Positions 6,414-9,068 of a DNA stretch of 9,068 bases are shown here, piece by piece. The notes under the pieces were generated by a model. It searched no databases, was not told the DNA's origin, and was given only the letters and a program-made list of their open reading frames with translations. The stretch's first letter is position 1. Every line of letters starts with the position of its first letter. The translations under genes were made by a program, and so were the position numbers. Source of the DNA: Caulobacteraceae bacterium (lineage in GTDB: Bacteria > Pseudomonadota > Alphaproteobacteria > Caulobacterales > Caulobacteraceae); NCBI GenBank assembly GCA_013815405.1, contig JACDGF010000060.1, positions 1 through 9,068 of the forward strand, in the 5' to 3' direction.

Positions 6414-6549
6414 CCTCCCTCCCCTTCATGGGGAGGGTGGCCCCAAGGGCCGGGTGGGGAAGTCTCGATCATCACCAACGCCAGAGATGCGCCGCACTTC
6501 CCCACCCGGATCGCTTCGCGATCGTCCCTCCCCATGAAGGGGAGGGAGG
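6414..6549. repeat. Structured intergenic palindromic repeat, copy 2
   Basis: This is the second copy of the element at 384-521. Its terminal 24-nt inverted repeats (6414-6437 and 6526-6549) match perfectly. Each is also a local hairpin, CCCTCCCC-loop-GGGGAGGG (6417-6437 and 6526-6546). Inside are the hairpin GGCCC-CAA-GGGCC (6439-6451), a perfect 14-bp long-range stem pairing 6450-6463 with 6496-6509, and the hairpin GATCGC-TTC-GCGATC (6509-6523). Compared with copy 1 the stems differ in sequence but keep pairing. The element occupies nearly the whole gap between the ferritin-like gene and the pseudouridine synthase gene. Its right end runs 16 bases into the latter and carries that gene's start codon in the loop of the last hairpin. 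Confidence 0.9.
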
Positions 6550-7496
6550 AGCTTGAAATCACCCTGACGTCCCCTTCCGGCCGCCTCGACCGCGCGCTGG
6601 CGGACGCCTTGCCGGAGCTTTCGCGCGCCCGCGTCCAGGCCCTGATGGCGTCGGGGGCGATCACGCGGGGCGGCGAGGCGATGACCGATCCGTCGGCCAA
6701 GGCCGCGGCGGGGGTCTATCGGCTGGTCCTTCCCCCCACGATCGCGCCCGAGCCGCAAGCCCAGGCCATTCCCCTGACGGTGCTCTATGAAGACGCCCAT
6801 CTGATCGTCATCGACAAGGCCCCCGGCATGTCGGCCCATCCGGCGCCGGGAAGCCGCGAGGGGACCCTGGTCAACGCCCTGATCCACCATTGCGGCGCGA
6901 GCCTGTCGGGGATCGGCGGCGTGGCCCGGCCGGGGATCGTCCATCGCCTGGACAAGAACACCTCCGGCGTCATGGTGGCGGCCAAGACCGACGCCGCCCA
7001 CCGGGGCCTCGCGGCCCTGTTCGCCGCCCACGACCTCGATCGCGAATACATCGCCCTGACCCGGGGCGCGCCCTCGCCGCCCAAGGGAACCTTGACCACC
7101 CGCCTGGGCCGCTCCAGCGGCGATCGCAAGAAGATGGCGGTGCTGAGGGCCGGCGGGCGCGAGGCGATCACCCACTATGCGGTCTCGCGCCCCTTCGGGC
7201 CCGCCGCCAGGCCCCTGGCCGCGCGGGTCGCCTGCCGCCTGGAGACCGGCCGCACCCATCAGATCCGCGTCCATCTCGCCCACAAGGGCGCTCCCTGCCT
7301 GGGCGATCCGGCCTATGGTTCGGGCCCGCCGGCCCCGGCCGTGCGCGCGGCGATCGCCGCCGCCGGCCTGAAACGCCAGGCGCTGCACGCCGCGGTCCTC
7401 GGCTTTCGCCATCCGGTGACCGGCGAGGCCCTTCGGTTTGAAACGCCCCTGCCGTCGGACATGGCGGCCTTGGAGGGGCTTCTGCAGAAGCTCTGA
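6534..7496 (+). CDS. RluA-family 23S rRNA pseudouridine synthase (RluC/RluD type)
   Basis: Converts specific uridines to pseudouridine in rRNA, in the cytoplasm. The 320 residues comprise an S4-like RNA-binding domain (about 8-68, LEITLTSPSGRLDRALADAL and SRARVQALMASGAI) and an RluA-type catalytic domain. The catalytic motif is GIVHRLDKNTSGVMVAAKT, with nucleophile D140. Other family blocks are LIVIDKAPGMSAHPAPG (90-106), REYIALTRG, RLETGRTHQIRVHLAHKGAPCLGDPAYG (235-262) and RQALHAAVLGFRHPVTGE. An S4 domain plus length near 320 suggests RluD or RluC rather than RluA, and the position before rpoH suits the alphaproteobacterial rluD-like gene. The ATG at 6534 is the only in-frame ATG, GTG or TTG before the S4 domain: none lies upstream within the gap, and the next downstream is at residue 26. 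It lies inside the right end of repeat copy 2, with a pyrimidine run instead of a Shine-Dalgarno before it; residues 1-6 (MKGREE) are encoded by, or at the edge of, the repeat. Confidence 0.93.
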   Translation: MKGREELEITLTSPSGRLDRALADALPELSRARVQALMASGAITRGGEAMTDPSAKAAAGVYRLVLPPTIAPEPQAQAIPLTVLYEDAHLIVIDKAPGMSAHPAPGSREGTLVNALIHHCGASLSGIGGVARPGIVHRLDKNTSGVMVAAKTDAAHRGLAALFAAHDLDREYIALTRGAPSPPKGTLTTRLGRSSGDRKKMAVLRAGGREAITHYAVSRPFGPAARPLAARVACRLETGRTHQIRVHLAHKGAPCLGDPAYGSGPPAPAVRAAIAAAGLKRQALHAAVLGFRHPVTGEALRFETPLPSDMAALEGLLQKL

Positions 7497-7515
7497 GCCC
7501 GCGATCAGAAAGCCT

Positions 7516-7540
7516 GACCGCAATGCGTCTTAAAGCGGTC
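7516..7540. repeat. Inverted repeat over the rpoH -35 region
   Basis: GACCGC (7516-7521) and GCGGTC (7535-7540) are perfect 6-bp arms around a 13-base loop that contains the candidate -35 element CTTA. It could be a regulator site, or a hairpin at the end of the pseudouridine synthase mRNA. No T-tract follows, so it is not a convincing intrinsic terminator. Confidence 0.4.
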
Positions 7541-7558
7541 GCAACCAACCCCTATTTA
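7529..7558 (+). promoter_or_regulatory. Candidate sigma-32 (heat-shock) promoter of rpoH
   Basis: CTTAAAG (7529-7535) resembles the heat-shock -35 CTTGAAA. CCCCTATTTA (7549-7558) resembles the -10 element, matching both the enterobacterial CCCCAT form in part and the alphaproteobacterial CYTATNT form exactly (CCTATTT, 7551-7557). The spacing from CTTA to CCTAT is 18 bases, which is normal. The AT-rich patch stands out in the very GC-rich gap. It implies that RpoH activates its own gene, as is known for Caulobacter rpoH; transcription would start near 7565, about 55-60 bases before the ATG. Confidence 0.62.
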
Positions 7559-7607
7559 TGAGGTCGAGAAGGGGGCGGCATCGCCGTGCTTGAACAACGC
7601 CCGCCTC

Positions 7608-7613
7608 GAGGGA
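7608..7613 (+). promoter_or_regulatory. Ribosome binding site of rpoH
   Basis: GAGGGA lies 8 bases before the ATG at 7622. This supports that ATG over a GTG at 7586 in the same frame, which would add 12 residues unlike known RpoH N-termini. Confidence 0.65.
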
Positions 7614-7621
7614 ACCATCGC

Positions 7622-8512
7622 ATGGCCGCGGCCAACGCGCTTTCAGTCATGTCGCCCGACGGCGGCCTCTCGCGGTATCTCACCGAGATCCGCAAATTCC
7701 CCATGCTCGCCAAGGACGAGGAGTTCATGCTGGCCAAGCGCTGGCGCGAGCACGAGGACCCCGCCGCCGCCCATCGCCTGGTCACCTCGCACCTGCGCCT
7801 GGTGGCCAAGATCGCCATGGGCTACCGCGGCTACGGCTTGCCGATCGGCGAGGTGATCAGCGAAGGCAATGTCGGGCTGATGCAGGCGGTCAAGAAGTTC
7901 GAACCCGACAAGGGCTTCCGCCTCGCCACCTACGCCATGTGGTGGATCCGCGCCTCGATCCAGGAATACATCCTGCGCTCCTGGAGCCTGGTCAAGATGG
8001 GCACCACCGCGGCGCAGAAGAAGCTGTTCTTCAACCTGCGCAAGGCCAAGAGCGAGATCAGCGCCCTGGAGGAGGGCGACCTCCACCCCGACCAGGTGAG
8101 CCAGATCGCCACCAAGCTGGGGGTGCTGGACGCGGAGGTGATCTCGATGAACCGCCGCCTCGCCGGTCCCGACGCCTCGCTCAACGCCCCGCTGCGCTCG
8201 GATTCCGAGAGCGAATGGCAGGACTGGCTGGAGGACAAGGAAGCGGTCAGCCAGGAGACGCGCCTGGCGGAGGACGAGGAAAAATCCCTGCGCATGGGCC
8301 TTCTGGAAGAAGCCATGACCGAGCTGACCGACCGCGAGCGTCACATCCTCACCGAGCGGCGCCTCAAGGATGATCCCACCACCCTCGAGACCCTCGCCGC
8401 CCAATACGGCGTCAGCCGCGAACGCGTCCGCCAGATCGAGGTCCGCGCCTTCGAAAAGCTGCAGAAAGCCATGCGCGCCGCGGCCGTGGAACAGAACCTG
8501 GTCAACGCCTGA
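7622..8512 (+). CDS. rpoH: RNA polymerase heat-shock sigma factor RpoH (sigma-32)
   Basis: Directs RNA polymerase to heat-shock promoters for chaperones and proteases. The 296 residues follow the sigma-70 group layout without region 1.1. Region 1.2 is near 13-50 (GGLSRYLTEIRKFPMLAKDEEFMLAKRW). Region 2 is near 50-125, with the core-binding GYGLPIGEVISEGNVGLMQAVKKFEP and the -10-reading TYAMWWIRASIQEYILRSW. The RpoH box QKKLFFNLRKAK (132-143) distinguishes RpoH from other sigmas. Region 4 is near 228-285, with the -35-binding helix-turn-helix in ETLAAQYGVSRERVRQIEVRA. A heat-shock-type promoter lies upstream, pointing to autoregulation. The RluA-family gene ends 125 bp before the start. The TGA stop is 4 bp from the stop of the convergent purA. 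In Caulobacter and relatives RpoH is controlled by chaperones and proteolysis, but that cannot be read from this sequence. Confidence 0.98.
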   Translation: MAAANALSVMSPDGGLSRYLTEIRKFPMLAKDEEFMLAKRWREHEDPAAAHRLVTSHLRLVAKIAMGYRGYGLPIGEVISEGNVGLMQAVKKFEPDKGFRLATYAMWWIRASIQEYILRSWSLVKMGTTAAQKKLFFNLRKAKSEISALEEGDLHPDQVSQIATKLGVLDAEVISMNRRLAGPDASLNAPLRSDSESEWQDWLEDKEAVSQETRLAEDEEKSLRMGLLEEAMTELTDRERHILTERRLKDDPTTLETLAAQYGVSRERVRQIEVRAFEKLQKAMRAAAVEQNLVNA

Positions 8513-8516
8513 GGCG

Positions 8517-9068
8517 CTAACCCTCGAACGGGTCGCGCAGAAGGATGAGGTCGTCGCGTTCGGGGCTGGTGGTCACCGCGGCGACGCGCGCTCCGATCAG
8601 GGCCTCGACCCGGCGCACATAGGCGCCCGCCGCCGCCGGAAGGTCGCTCCACGCCCGCGCGCCGTGGGTCGAGACGCTCCATCCGGCGATCTCCTCGTAG
8701 ATCGGCGTCACCGCCGCCTGTTCGCTCACCCCGGCGGGCAGGTATTCCAAAATGCGATCGCCCAGCCGGTAGCCGACGCAGATCTTCAAGCTTTCGAAGC
8801 CGTCGAGCACGTCCAGCTTGGTCAGGACGACGCCGTCGATCCCGCCGATGGCCACCGACTGGCGGACCAGGACGGCGTCGAACCAGCCGCAGCGGCGCTT
8901 GCGGCCGGTGTTGGTGCCGAATTCCGCCCCCCGGCGGCCGAGCCGTTCGCCGGTCTCGTCGGTGAGCTCGGTGGGGAAGGGCCCCTCGCCGACCCGGGTG
9001 GTGTAGGCCTTGACGATGCCCAGCACATAGCCGCCGGCGCTGGGCCCAACGCGCGAGCCCGCCGCCGC
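8517..9068 (-). CDS. purA: Adenylosuccinate synthetase PurA (C-terminal part, 5' end outside window)
   Basis: PurA joins IMP and aspartate, using GTP, to make adenylosuccinate, the first committed step from IMP to AMP in the cytoplasm. The 183 visible residues are about the last 40% of a protein normally near 430 residues. They contain [20 protein letters not shown] (the VKAYTTRVG substrate loop), [17 protein letters not shown] (Thr/Arg residues contacting IMP), the base-recognition block [20 protein letters not shown] (TKLD for guanine), and the closing [17 protein letters not shown]. The frame is open to the window edge with no damage. It is transcribed towards rpoH, and the two stop codons are separated by only 4 bp with no obvious terminator between them. 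Confidence 0.97.
   Translation of the reverse strand, partial: AAAGSRVGPSAGGYVLGIVKAYTTRVGEGPFPTELTDETGERLGRRGAEFGTNTGRKRRCGWFDAVLVRQSVAIGGIDGVVLTKLDVLDGFESLKICVGYRLGDRILEYLPAGVSEQAAVTPIYEEIAGWSVSTHGARAWSDLPAAAGAYVRRVEALIGARVAAVTTSPERDDLILLRDPFEG

Noticed and set aside
6426..7523. Minus-strand frame of 365 codons opposite the pseudouridine synthase gene
   Set aside because: It is the shadow of a protein with an intact catalytic motif, and its product resembles no family.
7586..7621. GTG at 7586 as the rpoH start
   Set aside because: It would add 12 residues unlike RpoH N-termini. The ATG at 7622 has GAGGGA 8 bases upstream and begins the normal MAxxxLSVMSPDGG sequence.

Overview
This is a GC-rich (by eye about two thirds G+C), gene-dense stretch of an alphaproteobacterial chromosome. 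RpoH has the alphaproteobacterial form, an RluA-family pseudouridine synthase gene lies directly upstream of rpoH, and the NifU/IscU-like scaffold and ThrRS look alphaproteobacterial. Together these suggest Caulobacterales (Caulobacter/Phenylobacterium type); the genus is an inference. Apart from one orphan encapsulated-ferritin-like gene and two structured repeats, the genes are housekeeping. I see no transposase, phage gene, CRISPR array, tRNA or rRNA.

Layout. (1) 1-381, + strand: 3' part of rimM. (2) 384-521: structured intergenic repeat, copy 1, between the convergent rimM and thrS. (3) 537-6005, - strand: six tightly packed genes read from right to left: DUF817 membrane protein, cysS, SRPBCC protein, IscU/NifU-like Fe-S scaffold, yidD, thrS. 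The junctions are a 4-bp overlap, a 1-bp overlap, then gaps of 6, 33 and 14 bp, so this is very likely one operon. (4) 6006-6087: short divergent control region. (5) 6088-6399, + strand: encapsulated-ferritin-like gene with no encapsulin gene beside it. (6) 6414-6549: repeat copy 2. (7) 6534-7496: RluA-family pseudouridine synthase, whose only credible start codon lies inside repeat copy 2. (8) 7497-7621: rpoH leader with a heat-shock-type promoter, then rpoH at 7622-8512. (9) 8517-9068, - strand: C-terminal part of purA, convergent with rpoH and only 4 bp away.

How the genes work together. Most serve translation and protein quality: two aminoacyl-tRNA synthetases, a 16S maturation factor, an rRNA pseudouridine synthase, a membrane-insertion helper and the heat-shock sigma factor. 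The ferritin-like protein and Fe-S scaffold add an iron theme, but nothing here proves a link. The strongest non-routine signals are the two repeats, which share a multi-helix fold with compensatory base changes, and the use of one repeat's hairpin loop as a gene's start codon. The orphan ferritin-like gene, which lacks a recognisable encapsulin-targeting tail, comes next.
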